From the NCBI GenBank assembly GCA_022842305.1, contig JALHPY010000006.1, positions 1-64,000 of the forward strand: a stretch of DNA of 64,000 nt, in the 5' to 3' direction. A model generated the notes under the pieces. It was not told where the DNA came from, did no database searches, and saw only the letters and a program-made list of their open reading frames with translations. Positions 10,924 to 19,338 of the stretch are shown here, one piece after another; the first letter of the stretch is position 1; each line of letters begins with the position of its first letter. The translations under genes were made by a program, and so were the position numbers. Source of the DNA: Rubrivivax sp. GTDB lineage: Bacteria > Pseudomonadota > Gammaproteobacteria > Burkholderiales > Burkholderiaceae_C.

Positions 10924-11571
10924 ATGTCGACGATCTCGCGCCGCCACGCCCTGCTGGTTCTGCTGCCGGCCCTGGGCCTGGCCGCCTGCGGCCGCAAGCC
11001 GGTGCGCGGCCAGCCGCTGGCGGCCGGGGCCACCGTGCTGGCACTGGGCGATTCGCTCACCCACGGCACCGGCGCCACACCCGCGACCAGCTACCCCGCC
11101 GTGCTGGCGCGGCTGACCGGCTGGAACGTGGTCAACGCCGGCGTGCCGGGCCACACGGCGGCGCAGGCGCTGGAGCGCACGCAGGCGCTGCTGGACGAAC
11201 ACAGGCCCGCGCTGGTGCTGCTGTGCATCGGTGGCAATGACCTGCTGCGGCGCGGCGACGAGGCCGCCGCCAAGGCCAGCGTCGAGCGCATCGTGCGCGC
11301 GGTGCAGGCTGCCGGCGGCGCGCAACTGCTGCTGATCGCGGTGCCGCGGCCCACGCTCACCGCCCGCTTCACCGGCTCGCTGAGCGACCACCCGATGTAC
11401 GGTGAACTGGCCGAGGCGCTGCAGTTGCCGCTGCACCGCCAGGGCTGGAGCAAGGTGCTGGCCGACGACGCGCTGCGCGCCGACGCCATCCACGCCAACG
11501 CCGCGGGTTACGAGCGCTTTGCGCAGGGCCTGATGGCCACGTTGCGCGCCACCGGACTTTACAAGCCTTGA
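10924..11571 (+). CDS. SGNH/GDSL-type esterase lipoprotein (TesA/arylesterase-like)
   Basis: 215 residues. The N-terminus has a twin-Arg-containing, hydrophobic leader ending in a lipobox (GLAAC), so the mature protein is probably lipid-anchored in the envelope. SGNH block I is GDSLTHG (nucleophile Ser), block III is GGNDLL, and block V is DAIHAN with the catalytic Asp and His. The size and pattern match the TesA-like arylesterase/lysophospholipase family. Its true ester substrate is unknown. The start at 10924 gives the lipobox at a normal distance. Confidence 0.87.
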   Translation: MSTISRRHALLVLLPALGLAACGRKPVRGQPLAAGATVLALGDSLTHGTGATPATSYPAVLARLTGWNVVNAGVPGHTAAQALERTQALLDEHRPALVLLCIGGNDLLRRGDEAAAKASVERIVRAVQAAGGAQLLLIAVPRPTLTARFTGSLSDHPMYGELAEALQLPLHRQGWSKVLADDALRADAIHANAAGYERFAQGLMATLRATGLYKP

Positions 11572-11643
11572 GCTCGGCTTGAAGGCCGCAAGCCGCCCGC
11601 CGGCCGGCCGGGACCGCCGACGCCTCCAGTATGCTCACCGGTG

Positions 11644-13446
11644 ATGAAAAATCCCTTCCAGCATGCCGCCCTGGCCGCCATCGCCCTGGCACTGGCGCTG
11701 CTGGGCGGCATCGGCGGCTTTGCCTGGTACAGCGCCTCGCGCCTGAGCGCCGACAGCGCCGACCTGGCGCGCGTACAGCGCGTGCTGGCGCTGCTGGCCA
11801 CGCTGCAGGCCAACGCCTCGGACGCCGAATCCAACCTGCGCGGCCACGCGCTCACCGGCGACGCCGGGCTGCTCGAGGCCTACCAGCGCGCGCGCGGCAA
11901 CGTCGATGCCCGCCTGGCCGACCTGCGCAGCACAGACGCCCCCAGCGTCGAACGCTACGAGCGCCTGATCGCGCTGGGTGCGCTGCTGGCGCGCCGCTTC
12001 GAGGGCCTGTCCGCGGCCGTGGAGCTGCGCAGCAAAGGCGGCGCGGCGGCCGTGGCGCAATGGGAAGCCACCGGCGAGGGCAAGCGCCTGGACGAGCGCG
12101 TGCGCGCCGCGCTGACCGAGCTGCAGTTGCTGGCAGAGACCGAGCGCCAGGAGCACCAGCACCGCATCACCACCAGCGCACGGCGCGCCCAGGGCGCGGC
12201 CCTGGCCTGCAGCCTGGGCGCAATGGGCATCGCCGGCCTGGCACTGTGGCGGCTGAGCACGGTCAGCGCCGCACTGCGGCGGATGCGCGAGGAATACCAC
12301 GACTCGGCCGTGGGCGAGCGCCGCGCCGACAGCGAATGGCAGCGCTTGTTCGAGCTGGCGCTGGACGCCGCCTGCCTGATCGACGACGAGGGCCGTTTCA
12401 CGCGCATCAGCCCCGGTGGCGAGCGCTTGTGGGGCTGGACCACCGAAGAACTCACCGGCCGGCCGGCCATCGAGCACGCCCTGCCCGAGGACCAGCGCAG
12501 GACCGAGCTGCAGCTGGCGGCCATCACCCGCGGCACGGCGGCGCAGCTGATCCGCAACCGTTGGCGGCGCAAGGACGGCAGCGTGGTGCACCTGCAATGG
12601 GCCGCGCAGTGGTCGCCGCAGGACCGCAGCATGGTCTGCGTGGTGCGCGACGTGAGCGACGGCGAACGCCTGCGCACCGCGGTGCAGCGCCAGACCGAGG
12701 CGCTGAGGTCCGGCCGCGCCGAGCTCGAGCAGGCGGTCGAGCGCGCCGACGCCGCGCAACGCCTGCAATCGGCCCTGGTCTCGGCGGTGGAACTGGCCTT
12801 GCGCACCCCGGCCGCGGCCACGCTGGCCCGCTGCCAGGCGCTGCTGGCCGACGAGAAGCTCAAGGAACCGCGGCTGCGCCAGTCGATGGCGCAGCTGCAG
12901 ACCCAGGCACAGCTGGTCAACGACGCGGTACTCGACGTGCTGGACTACGGCGCGCTCGAGGCTGGCCAGGTGACGCTGGCGCGCGAGGCCTTCGACGTGT
13001 GGGAGCTGCTGAATGAAGCCGCCGGCGCAGCGCGCCCGCTGGCCGAGCGCAAGGGCCTGGCCTTCGAGCTGAAGCTGGCCGACGACCTGGGCTATGCGCG
13101 CGGCGACACGCGGCGCGTCGAGCAGCTGCTGCGCAAGCTGCTGCACGAGGCCATCGCCGCCACCGAGTCGGGCGCGGTGGCGCTGCACGCCAGCAAGCTG
13201 CGCGACGACCAGGTGCGGGTCGAGGTGCACGACGACAGCCGCTTCCCGGGCGATCCGGCCGAGCTGTTCACGCCCCTGGTGGCCGAGGACGACAGGCCGC
13301 AGGGCGCGCACCCGGGCCTGAGCGTGGGCCTGATGCTGGCGCGCCGGCTGGCGCAGCGGATGGGCGGCGCACTGGCCGCGCAGCCGGGCAACGGGTCGGG
13401 CCGCGTGCTGGTGCTGTTGCTGCCCACCGACGAGTTCAAGGCCTGA
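11644..13446 (+). CDS. CHASE3-PAS sensor protein with degenerate histidine-kinase module
   Basis: 600 residues from the ATG at 11644; a GTG three bases earlier is also possible. A transmembrane helix (9-29), a CHASE3-like periplasmic domain (about 40-180, with LRGHALTGD), a second membrane helix (about 184-204) and a PAS domain (about 230-340) are in order. The kinase part is eroded. The H-box keeps RTP (387-389), but the phospho-acceptor position is Leu384. The N-box Asn is Glu502. The G1 DxGxG is DDSRFPGD, and the G2 region is GLSVGLML. It therefore cannot act as a normal histidine kinase and may be a scaffold or ligand-sensing adaptor. No response regulator is adjacent. Confidence 0.8.
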   Translation: MKNPFQHAALAAIALALALLGGIGGFAWYSASRLSADSADLARVQRVLALLATLQANASDAESNLRGHALTGDAGLLEAYQRARGNVDARLADLRSTDAPSVERYERLIALGALLARRFEGLSAAVELRSKGGAAAVAQWEATGEGKRLDERVRAALTELQLLAETERQEHQHRITTSARRAQGAALACSLGAMGIAGLALWRLSTVSAALRRMREEYHDSAVGERRADSEWQRLFELALDAACLIDDEGRFTRISPGGERLWGWTTEELTGRPAIEHALPEDQRRTELQLAAITRGTAAQLIRNRWRRKDGSVVHLQWAAQWSPQDRSMVCVVRDVSDGERLRTAVQRQTEALRSGRAELEQAVERADAAQRLQSALVSAVELALRTPAAATLARCQALLADEKLKEPRLRQSMAQLQTQAQLVNDAVLDVLDYGALEAGQVTLAREAFDVWELLNEAAGAARPLAERKGLAFELKLADDLGYARGDTRRVEQLLRKLLHEAIAATESGAVALHASKLRDDQVRVEVHDDSRFPGDPAELFTPLVAEDDRPQGAHPGLSVGLMLARRLAQRMGGALAAQPGNGSGRVLVLLLPTDEFKA

Positions 13447-13450
13447 CCCG

Positions 13451-13996
13451 TCAGGGCAGGAGTTCCAGCCCCAGCGCCTGGCGCGCCTGGTATTCGCGGT
13501 CGAGCAGGCTCATCACCACCAGGCTGTCATAGCCCTCGGCCAGGTCGGTGCTGATGCGCACGCTCTCGCGCAGCCGGCCTTCCTCGACAAAGCCTTCGCT
13601 GGCGTACAGCGACAGCGCGCGCGTGTCGAGCTGCTTCACGTCCAGCCAGAAGCGGTGCGCGTGCAGGTCGCGGAAGGCCATGCGCTTGAGCATGCGCACG
13701 CACTGCCGGCCCAGGCCCTGCCCCTTGCTCTGCAGCACCGCGCGCTTGAGCTCCACGCTCTTGTGCGGGTTGCGGCAGCCCTGCAGGATGACGAAGCCGT
13801 CGCGCGAACCGTCGGCGCCGGCTTCGACGATGAAGTGGCGGATGTCGGGGAAGCGCACCGCGCCCTCGTGCTGCGTGCGCTCCCAGGGGGTGATGAAGGG
13901 CCGGTTGCGCTGGTCGGCCTCGAGCGCGAGCACGAAGTCCAGGTCCGACAGCATGGTCGGGCGCAGGCGCAGCGGCGGGGGCGCTTGGCTAGACAT
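13451..13996 (-). CDS. GNAT family N-acetyltransferase (RimJ/RimL-like)
   Basis: 181 residues. It has the GNAT layout: LRPTMLSDLDFVLALE at the N-terminus, a central GFVILQG strand, and the acetyl-CoA loop region KGQGLGRQCVRMLKRMAF (Q/RxxGxG/A-type). ALSLYASEGFVEEGRLRE near the end is characteristic of RimJ/RimL-like acetyltransferases. The start at 13996 overlaps the last codons of parE by 8 nt, so it is co-transcribed with parE. The acetylated target is unknown. Confidence 0.85.
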   Translation of the reverse strand: MSSQAPPPLRLRPTMLSDLDFVLALEADQRNRPFITPWERTQHEGAVRFPDIRHFIVEAGADGSRDGFVILQGCRNPHKSVELKRAVLQSKGQGLGRQCVRMLKRMAFRDLHAHRFWLDVKQLDTRALSLYASEGFVEEGRLRESVRISTDLAEGYDSLVVMSLLDREYQARQALGLELLP

Positions 13997-15962
13997 CGAC
14001 CTCGACCGCGTCGCCGTGCAGCTCCATCAGCTCGCGCCGCGCCGCGGCCTCGCCCTTGCCCATCAGCTTGGTCAGCGTGCCCACGGTGGCGTCGAAGCTG
14101 CCGCCCAGCCAGCCCACGGGCAGCAGGCGCCGTGTCTCGGGGTTGAGCGTGGTTTCCCACAGCTGCTCGGCGTTCATCTCGCCCAGGCCCTTGAAGCGGC
14201 TGATGGTCCAGCTGCCTTCCTTGGCGCCCTCCTTGCGCAGCTTGTCCAGCGCGGCTTCGAGCTCGCCGTCGTCCAACGCGTACAGCTTGGCCGCCGGCCG
14301 CTTGCCGCGCGCCGGCGCGTCGATGCGGTACAGCGGCGGCTTGGCGATGTAGACATGGCCCGCCTCCACCAGGCGCGGGAAGTGGCGGAAGAACAGCGTC
14401 AGCAGCAGCACCTGGATGTGCGAGCCGTCGACATCGGCGTCGCTCAGGATGCAGACCTTGCCGTAGCGCAGGCCGCTCAGATCAGCCGCGTCGGCGGGGC
14501 CGTGCGGGTCGACGCCGATGGCCACCGCGATGTCGTGGATCTCGGTGTTGGCAAACAGCCGGTCGCGCTCGACTTCCCAGGTGTTGAGCACCTTGCCGCG
14601 CAGCGGCAGCACCGCCTGCGTCTCCTTGTTGCGGCCCATCTTGGCGCTGCCCCCAGCGCTGTCGCCCTCGACCAGGAACACCTCGTTGTGCAGCAGGTCG
14701 CGGCTTTCGCAGTCGGTCAGCTTGCCCGGCAGCACGGCCACGCCGCTGCCCTTGCGCTTCTCGACCTTCTGGCTGGCGCGCTGGCGCGTCTGCGCCTGGC
14801 GTATCACCAGCTCGGCCAGCTTCTTGCCCTGCTCGACGTGCTGGTTGAGCCACAGCTCCAGCGCGGGCCTGACGTAGCTGCTGACCAGGCGCAGCGCGTC
14901 GCGGCTGTTCAGCCGCTCCTTGATCTGGCCCTGGAACTGCGGGTCGAGCACGCGCGCCGACAGCACGAAGCTGGCGCGCGAGAACACGTCCTCGGGCATC
15001 AGCTTCACGCCCTTGGGCTGCAGCGCGTGCAGCTCGATGAAGCCCTTGACGGCAGCGAACAGCCCGTCCTTCAGGCCGGATTCGTGCGTGCCGCCGGCCA
15101 CCGTGGGGATGAGGTTGACGTAGCTCTCGCGCAGCAGGCCGCCGTCTTCGGTGAAGGCCACGCACCAGGCCGCGCCCTCGCCTTCGGCGAAGTTCTCGGT
15201 CTCGTTGGCCTCGGCGTACTGCGCGCCCTCGAACAGCGGGATCAGCGGCTCGGCCGCCAGGCCCTGCAGCAGGTAGTCGCGCAGGCCGGCGTCGAACTTC
15301 CAGGTCTGCGTCTCGGCCGTCTTCTCGGTGTGCAGCGTGACCGTCAGGCCCGGCATCAGCACCGCCTTGCTGCGCAGCAGGTGCAGCAGGTCGGCGCGCG
15401 GCAGCTCGGGGCTTTCGAAGTACCTGGGGTCGGGCCAGACGCGCACCACCGTGCCACGGCGGCGCTCGCTGGCCGTGGCCTTGCGCAACTGCAGCGGCTC
15501 GACCACGTCGCCGCCGCCGAACACCAGCGTGGCCACCTGGCCGTCGCGCCACACCGTCACCGCCAGGCGCGTGGCCAGCGCGTTGGTCACGCTCACGCCC
15601 ACGCCGTGCAGGCCGCCGCTGAAGCTGTAGGCGCCGCCCGCGCCCTTGTCGAACTTGCCACCGGCGTGCAGACGCGTGAACACGATCTCGAGCACCGGCA
15701 CCTGCTCTTCGGGGTGCAGGCCGAAGGGGATGCCGCGGCCGTCGTCGTCGACGCTGACCGAGCCGTCGGCGTGCAGCGTGACGGCGATGCGCTTGCACAC
15801 CCCGGCCAGGGCCTCGTCGGCGGCGTTGTCGATGACCTCCTGCACCACGTGCAGCGGGTTGTCGGTGCGCGTGTACATGCCCGGCCGCTGCTTGACGGGC
15901 TCCAGCCCCTTCAGGACGCGGATCGAGGCTTCGCCGTAACTGCTGTGCTTGGTGCTGGGCAT
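13989..15962 (-). CDS. parE: DNA topoisomerase IV subunit B (ParE)
   Basis: 657 residues. The N-terminal GHKL ATPase has EVIDNAADEALAG (Asn/Glu for Mg-ATP), DDGRGIP and GGLHGVGVSVTNAL. The TOPRIM part has LVEGDSAGGSAKMGR and DADVDGSHI. It ends at the short parE-type C-terminus (EVDV) without the GyrB insertion, which supports ParE over GyrB. The starting ATG at 15962 gives MPSTKHSSYGEASI. The GNAT gene follows with an overlap. Confidence 0.96.
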   Translation of the reverse strand: MPSTKHSSYGEASIRVLKGLEPVKQRPGMYTRTDNPLHVVQEVIDNAADEALAGVCKRIAVTLHADGSVSVDDDGRGIPFGLHPEEQVPVLEIVFTRLHAGGKFDKGAGGAYSFSGGLHGVGVSVTNALATRLAVTVWRDGQVATLVFGGGDVVEPLQLRKATASERRRGTVVRVWPDPRYFESPELPRADLLHLLRSKAVLMPGLTVTLHTEKTAETQTWKFDAGLRDYLLQGLAAEPLIPLFEGAQYAEANETENFAEGEGAAWCVAFTEDGGLLRESYVNLIPTVAGGTHESGLKDGLFAAVKGFIELHALQPKGVKLMPEDVFSRASFVLSARVLDPQFQGQIKERLNSRDALRLVSSYVRPALELWLNQHVEQGKKLAELVIRQAQTRQRASQKVEKRKGSGVAVLPGKLTDCESRDLLHNEVFLVEGDSAGGSAKMGRNKETQAVLPLRGKVLNTWEVERDRLFANTEIHDIAVAIGVDPHGPADAADLSGLRYGKVCILSDADVDGSHIQVLLLTLFFRHFPRLVEAGHVYIAKPPLYRIDAPARGKRPAAKLYALDDGELEAALDKLRKEGAKEGSWTISRFKGLGEMNAEQLWETTLNPETRRLLPVGWLGGSFDATVGTLTKLMGKGEAAARRELMELHGDAVEVDV

Positions 15963-16364
15963 GCGGGGGATTCTAGGAGGCGGTCGGGCTGTGGTTCGGG
16001 CCTGGCCCCGAGATGGGACGCACAGGGCGCCGCACTGTTTGGAGCCTGCTTTCGGAGGGCAGGTCTGACGACTCTTGGCGACCCGATGCTGTCATGCGGG
16101 CCCGCCCTCGCGACCGTCTCCTTCGGCAACGGTGCTGACGCCCAGGTTGCCGCACAGCGCTCCCTTTCGACCTGAAGCAGCTGCTGAGAAGTGCAGTCGA
16201 TCGCCCCGCCCGGCCGCACAGTCGGGGCTCCCGATGAACATCGAAGAACATTCTGCACCGGGATGTCGATTCTTGCGGCCGTCAATCGTCGTGGTGATGA
16301 AGGCACGGGTCATCGACTGCAAGGCGTCCGGCCAAGCCTCGTTCAACTTCAAGGAGATTCGTTC
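15963..16364. other. 402-nt non-coding gap, no gene recognised
   Basis: Between parE and the YciI-like gene I see no open frame with a family match, no tRNA, and no clear terminator or promoter. Base composition is slightly more even than in the flanking genes. The gap marks the left edge of the small-domain cassette (16.3-19.3 kb) and could be a decayed gene or a junction left by acquisition, but no repeats or recombination sites are visible. Confidence 0.5.
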
Positions 16365-16793
16365 ATGCGTGTCATGGTCATTGTCAAGGCGTCGCAGGCT
16401 TCCGAAGCCGGTGCCATGCCCGACGGCGAGTTGCTCGCCGCGATGGGCCGATTCAACGAGGAGCTGGTCAAGGCGGGCGTCATCCTGGCCGGCGAGGGCC
16501 TGCACCCCAGCCGCAAAGGCGTGCGCGTGCGCTACTCGGGCAGCCAACGCAGCGTCGTCGACGGGCCCTTTGCCGAGACCAAGGAGCTTGTGGCCGGGTT
16601 CTGGCTCTGGCAGGTGCGCTCGATGGACGAAGCCATCGAGTGGGCGCGACGCTGCCCGAACCCGCACGCGGAGGACTGCGAGGTCGAGATCCGCCCCGTC
16701 TTCGAGGCCGACGACTTCGGCGAAGCCTTCACGCCCGAGCTGCGCGAGCAAGAGGATCGCCTGCGCGCTGACGTCGAAGCCCGGCGCAAGTGA
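16365..16793 (+). CDS. YciI-like (DGPF domain) protein
   Basis: 142 residues from the ATG at 16365, with a strong ribosome site (AAGGAG, 8 nt upstream). It is a single ferredoxin-like YciI domain: RVMVIVKASQASEAG, a central LVKAGVILAGEGLHPS, and VVDGPFAETKELVAGFWL, the DGPF signature. YciI-like proteins are small dimeric domains of largely unknown role, often next to ECF sigma factors or ArsR/AHSA1 genes. It is the first of three co-directional small-domain genes here. No sigma factor gene is present. Confidence 0.88.
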   Translation: MRVMVIVKASQASEAGAMPDGELLAAMGRFNEELVKAGVILAGEGLHPSRKGVRVRYSGSQRSVVDGPFAETKELVAGFWLWQVRSMDEAIEWARRCPNPHAEDCEVEIRPVFEADDFGEAFTPELREQEDRLRADVEARRK

Positions 16794-16911
16794 TCTCGCG
16801 ACCGAGGACCTTCCGCATGTTGACCGATCGCATCGGCGCGAGCTGGGCCGTCAACAGGGCGCCGATCCCCTTGAGGTGATCCGCCGTCCCGTCAATAAAA
16901 GGAGCAAGGTC

Positions 16912-17262
16912 ATGTACGTCGATGGGTTCGTCCTGGCCGTTCCGACGGCCAACAAGGAAGCCTTCCGCCGCCACGCCAACGAGGCGGCGGCCGTGTTCAA
17001 GGAGTTCGGTGCCCTGTCGGTCGTCGAATGTTGGGGCGACGATGCGCCCGAAGGGGCGATCAACTCGATGCACACGGCGGTCTTGCGCAAGGACGACGAG
17101 ACCGTGGTCTTTTCCTGGATCACCTGGCCCGACAAGGCGACGCGCAACGCCAGCCTGGCAAAGATCATGGTCGATCCCCGGATGTCGCCGGCGCGCAACC
17201 CGATGCCCTTCGACGGCAAGCGCATGATCTTCGGCGGCTTCGAGGCCATCGTGAGCGCGTAG
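16912..17262 (+). CDS. DUF1428 domain protein
   Basis: 116 residues. MYVDGFVLAVPTANKEAFRR at the start and DDETVVFSWITWPDKATR in the middle are diagnostic of DUF1428, a dimeric alpha/beta-barrel family with no proven activity. The ATG at 16912 is preceded by AGGAGCAAGGTC. It lies 118 nt after the YciI gene in the same direction, with the VOC gene following, so one transcript is likely. Confidence 0.88.
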   Translation: MYVDGFVLAVPTANKEAFRRHANEAAAVFKEFGALSVVECWGDDAPEGAINSMHTAVLRKDDETVVFSWITWPDKATRNASLAKIMVDPRMSPARNPMPFDGKRMIFGGFEAIVSA

Positions 17263-17354
17263 GCGCCCACGAGCATGCCGAGAAGCTGCGTCCTGTGCCC
17301 GGCGTCGGGTCCACGGCTGCTGGCTCGATCCCTGAATCAACCTGGAGAGCGCCG

Positions 17355-17834
17355 ATGACGAGCAAGAACACGATCTGCCTCTGGTTCAACGGCGATGCCG
17401 TCGAAGCCGCGCAGTTCTACGCGAAGACGTTTCCCGACAGCGACGTGGGCGAGATCCATCGCGCGCCCGGGGACTTTCCCTCGGGCAAGCAGGGCGACGT
17501 CCTGACCGTCGAGTTCACGGTGATGGGCATCCCGTGCCTCGGGCTCAACGGCGGGCCGACGTTCAAGCACAGCGAGGCGTTTTCGTTCCAGGTGGCCACC
17601 GATGACCAGGCGGAAACCGACCGCCTGTGGCACGCGATCATCAGCCATGGCGGCCAGGCCAGCGCCTGTGGTTGGTGCAAGGACAAATGGGGGCTGTCGT
17701 GGCAGATCACACCGCGCGCCCTCATGGCCGCCATCACCGACCGCGATCCCGCGGCGGCCAAGCGGGCCTTCGACGCGATGATGGAGATGACGAAGATCGA
17801 TATCGCGGTGGTCGAAGCGGCCCGGCGCGGCTGA
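17355..17834 (+). CDS. VOC superfamily protein (PhnB-like, 3-demethylubiquinone-9 methyltransferase-like fold)
   Basis: 159 residues. The start reads KNTICLWFNGDAVEAAQFYA, followed by FTVMGIPCLGLNGGPTFKHS and WGLSWQITP, the pattern of the PhnB/DUF899-free VOC subgroup. VOC proteins are paired beta-alpha-beta units that often bind metal or small ligands. The sequence shows one complete two-module unit. A glyoxalase activity is not supported. The ribosome site is GGAGAG, 6 nt before the ATG at 17355. It ends the three-gene run and faces the AHSA1 gene. Confidence 0.85.
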   Translation: MTSKNTICLWFNGDAVEAAQFYAKTFPDSDVGEIHRAPGDFPSGKQGDVLTVEFTVMGIPCLGLNGGPTFKHSEAFSFQVATDDQAETDRLWHAIISHGGQASACGWCKDKWGLSWQITPRALMAAITDRDPAAAKRAFDAMMEMTKIDIAVVEAARRG

Positions 17835-17910
17835 CGGCGCAACCAGGGCTTGCCGTCGAGCACCGGCGCCCCGGCTGCGTGGGGCGTGCCGAGCTCGGCG
17901 CGCCGGGCGA

Positions 17911-18873
17911 CTACTGCACGAGCGCCTCGAGCGCATCGAAAGAGCTCGTCCACCCGAGCGTCATGCCAGCACGCTCATGGACAAAGGCTTCGACCTCTGC
18001 GCTCGTCACCTCACCCGCCTCACCGACTTCACCATAGGGCTCGCTGGTCACCGTCACGCGCGTTCTGTCGGGCGTCTCTTCCGTGAACAACACCGTGGTC
18101 AGCAGCGTCGCCGGCCAGGTCTCGGCGCCGGGCGCAGGCGCGAGCTGCTCGCGCTCGTCGACAAACTGCTGCGTGTAAACGATGCGCCGAGGCGGATCGA
18201 TCTCCAGGTATTCGGCCCGCACATGCATCGTGCCGTGCCTGCCCGCAATGACGAAGAGCGTGCTCTTGCCCGCCGCGATCTCCGAACGGACAAAGCGCAT
18301 CGTGGTTCCCGGCGGCGGGAGCCACTTCGCCAGGTGTTCCGGGTTGGCCCACATCCCGAAGACGCGTGCGATCGGGGCGTCCAGCGCGCGGTTGATGACG
18401 AAGCGTCGCCTTCCTGTCGAGGCCTCTTCGAGATGCTCCGCGAGCCGATCCCAGGTCGCGTTGCCGCCAGCCTGCTTGATGTGCTTGGCGATCTCTGCGG
18501 CGGCTTCGGGCGACGGCAGCGCGAAGATCAGCTCCATCGTCGTCCGGCCGTGCGCTTCGGTGAACGTGACAGTGACGTGGAAGAGCGCAGGACGATCGTC
18601 CGTGGCCCCGTGGTCGTAGATGAGCTTCTTGTGCGGCTCGACAACGTGGTACTTCGCGACGTTCGGATAGTCGACGCCGTCCGGGCCGTGCATCGTGTAG
18701 CGCCAGTGGCCGCCGGCGCGCAGGTCCTTGCTGTGGGTGGTGAGCGTGAAGCCGCGCGGCCCCCACCATTGCGCAGCCTGCTCGGGGAGGGTCCACGCAT
18801 CCCACACTGCGCGTACCGGCGCGTCGTAGATGCGTGTGAGTCGGATCTCGTTCGAGCTACTTCTTGCGGCCAC
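17911..18873 (-). CDS. Tandem AHSA1/SRPBCC domain protein
   Basis: 320 residues made of two fused AHSA1-type START-like domains. Domain 1 (about 1-155) begins IRLTRIYDAPVRAVWDAWT with QAAQWWGPRGF. Domain 2 (about 158-320) begins FVINRALDAPIARVFGMW with AKWLPPPGTTM. Each domain normally forms a single-chain hydrophobic pocket. The chosen start is GTG at 18873 because AAGGAG lies 6 nt upstream. It overlaps the 3' end of the ArsR gene by 17 nt, so the regulator and this protein are made together. The ligand is unknown. Confidence 0.85.
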   Translation of the reverse strand: MAARSSSNEIRLTRIYDAPVRAVWDAWTLPEQAAQWWGPRGFTLTTHSKDLRAGGHWRYTMHGPDGVDYPNVAKYHVVEPHKKLIYDHGATDDRPALFHVTVTFTEAHGRTTMELIFALPSPEAAAEIAKHIKQAGGNATWDRLAEHLEEASTGRRRFVINRALDAPIARVFGMWANPEHLAKWLPPPGTTMRFVRSEIAAGKSTLFVIAGRHGTMHVRAEYLEIDPPRRIVYTQQFVDEREQLAPAPGAETWPATLLTTVLFTEETPDRTRVTVTSEPYGEVGEAGEVTSAEVEAFVHERAGMTLGWTSSFDALEALVQ

Positions 18874-19264
18874 TTCGTTCTCCTTGTGTCTTGGGCTTCG
18901 GCTTCTTGCGCGGCGCCATGCCACGGGCATTCGAGGTGGAAGCCGATGTGACGATCTTCAGGTACGAATCGAGGCGGTCAAGCCGCTCCTCCCACATGGC
19001 ACGGTACTGATCGATCCAATCGGCTGCCGGGGCGAGGGCATGAGGCTCGAGTCGACACGGCCGCATCTGACCTTCACGGCCGCGCGAGATGAGCCCCGCG
19101 CGCTCAAGCACGTTGAGGTGCTTCGTGATGGCTGGGCCGGACAGGTCGAAGGGTGCTGCCAACTCCTTCACCGGAGCCTCGCCCTCTGACAGCCGCGCGA
19201 GGATCGCCCTGCGCGTCGGGTCCGCCAGGGCGGAGAAGACCGATGAGAGTTCGGTTGGATACAT
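18857..19264 (-). CDS. ArsR-family winged-helix repressor (SdpR-like, AHSA1-associated)
   Basis: 135 residues. The N-terminal ~90 residues are an ArsR winged helix: FSALADPTRRAILARLSEG, then PFDLSGPAITKHLNVLERAG as recognition helix, and the wing REGQMRPCRLE. No metal-binding Cys pair is visible, which fits the metal-independent subgroup linked to AHSA1 genes. The C-terminus is a basic tail (MAPRKKPKPKTQGERSGRKK). The ATG at 19264 lies at the predicted transcription start of the promoter at 19271-19299, so the mRNA may be leaderless. Confidence 0.9.
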   Translation of the reverse strand: MYPTELSSVFSALADPTRRAILARLSEGEAPVKELAAPFDLSGPAITKHLNVLERAGLISRGREGQMRPCRLEPHALAPAADWIDQYRAMWEERLDRLDSYLKIVTSASTSNARGMAPRKKPKPKTQGERSGRKK

Positions 19265-19270
19265 GAATTC

Positions 19271-19299
19271 ACTTTACCGATCGGTTAGATAACCGTCAA
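19271..19299 (-). promoter_or_regulatory. arsR promoter with operator palindromes in the -10/-35 spacer
   Basis: On the minus strand, TTGACG (19299-19294) is separated by 17 nt from TAAAGT (19276-19271), a good sigma-70-like pair. The spacer holds two overlapping palindromes: ACCGATCGGT (19276-19285), and CGGTTA with TAACCG (19282-19287 and 19290-19295, 2-nt centre). Binding there would block RNA polymerase, consistent with ArsR autorepression. The -10 ends about 7 nt before the arsR ATG, which would give a transcript with essentially no leader. Confidence 0.65.
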
Positions 19300-19338
19300 G
19301 CAAAGTATGGGGTCTTCTTGCCCCTGGTGCCCGGCTTG

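Noticed and set aside
13548..16175. An 875-codon open frame opposite parE
   Set aside because: It is the shadow of parE and the GNAT gene; the second half is low-complexity.
15963..16364. A hidden gene or integration site in the gap before the YciI gene
   Set aside because: No frame has a start with a ribosome site and a family match; no direct repeats or tRNA remnants are visible.
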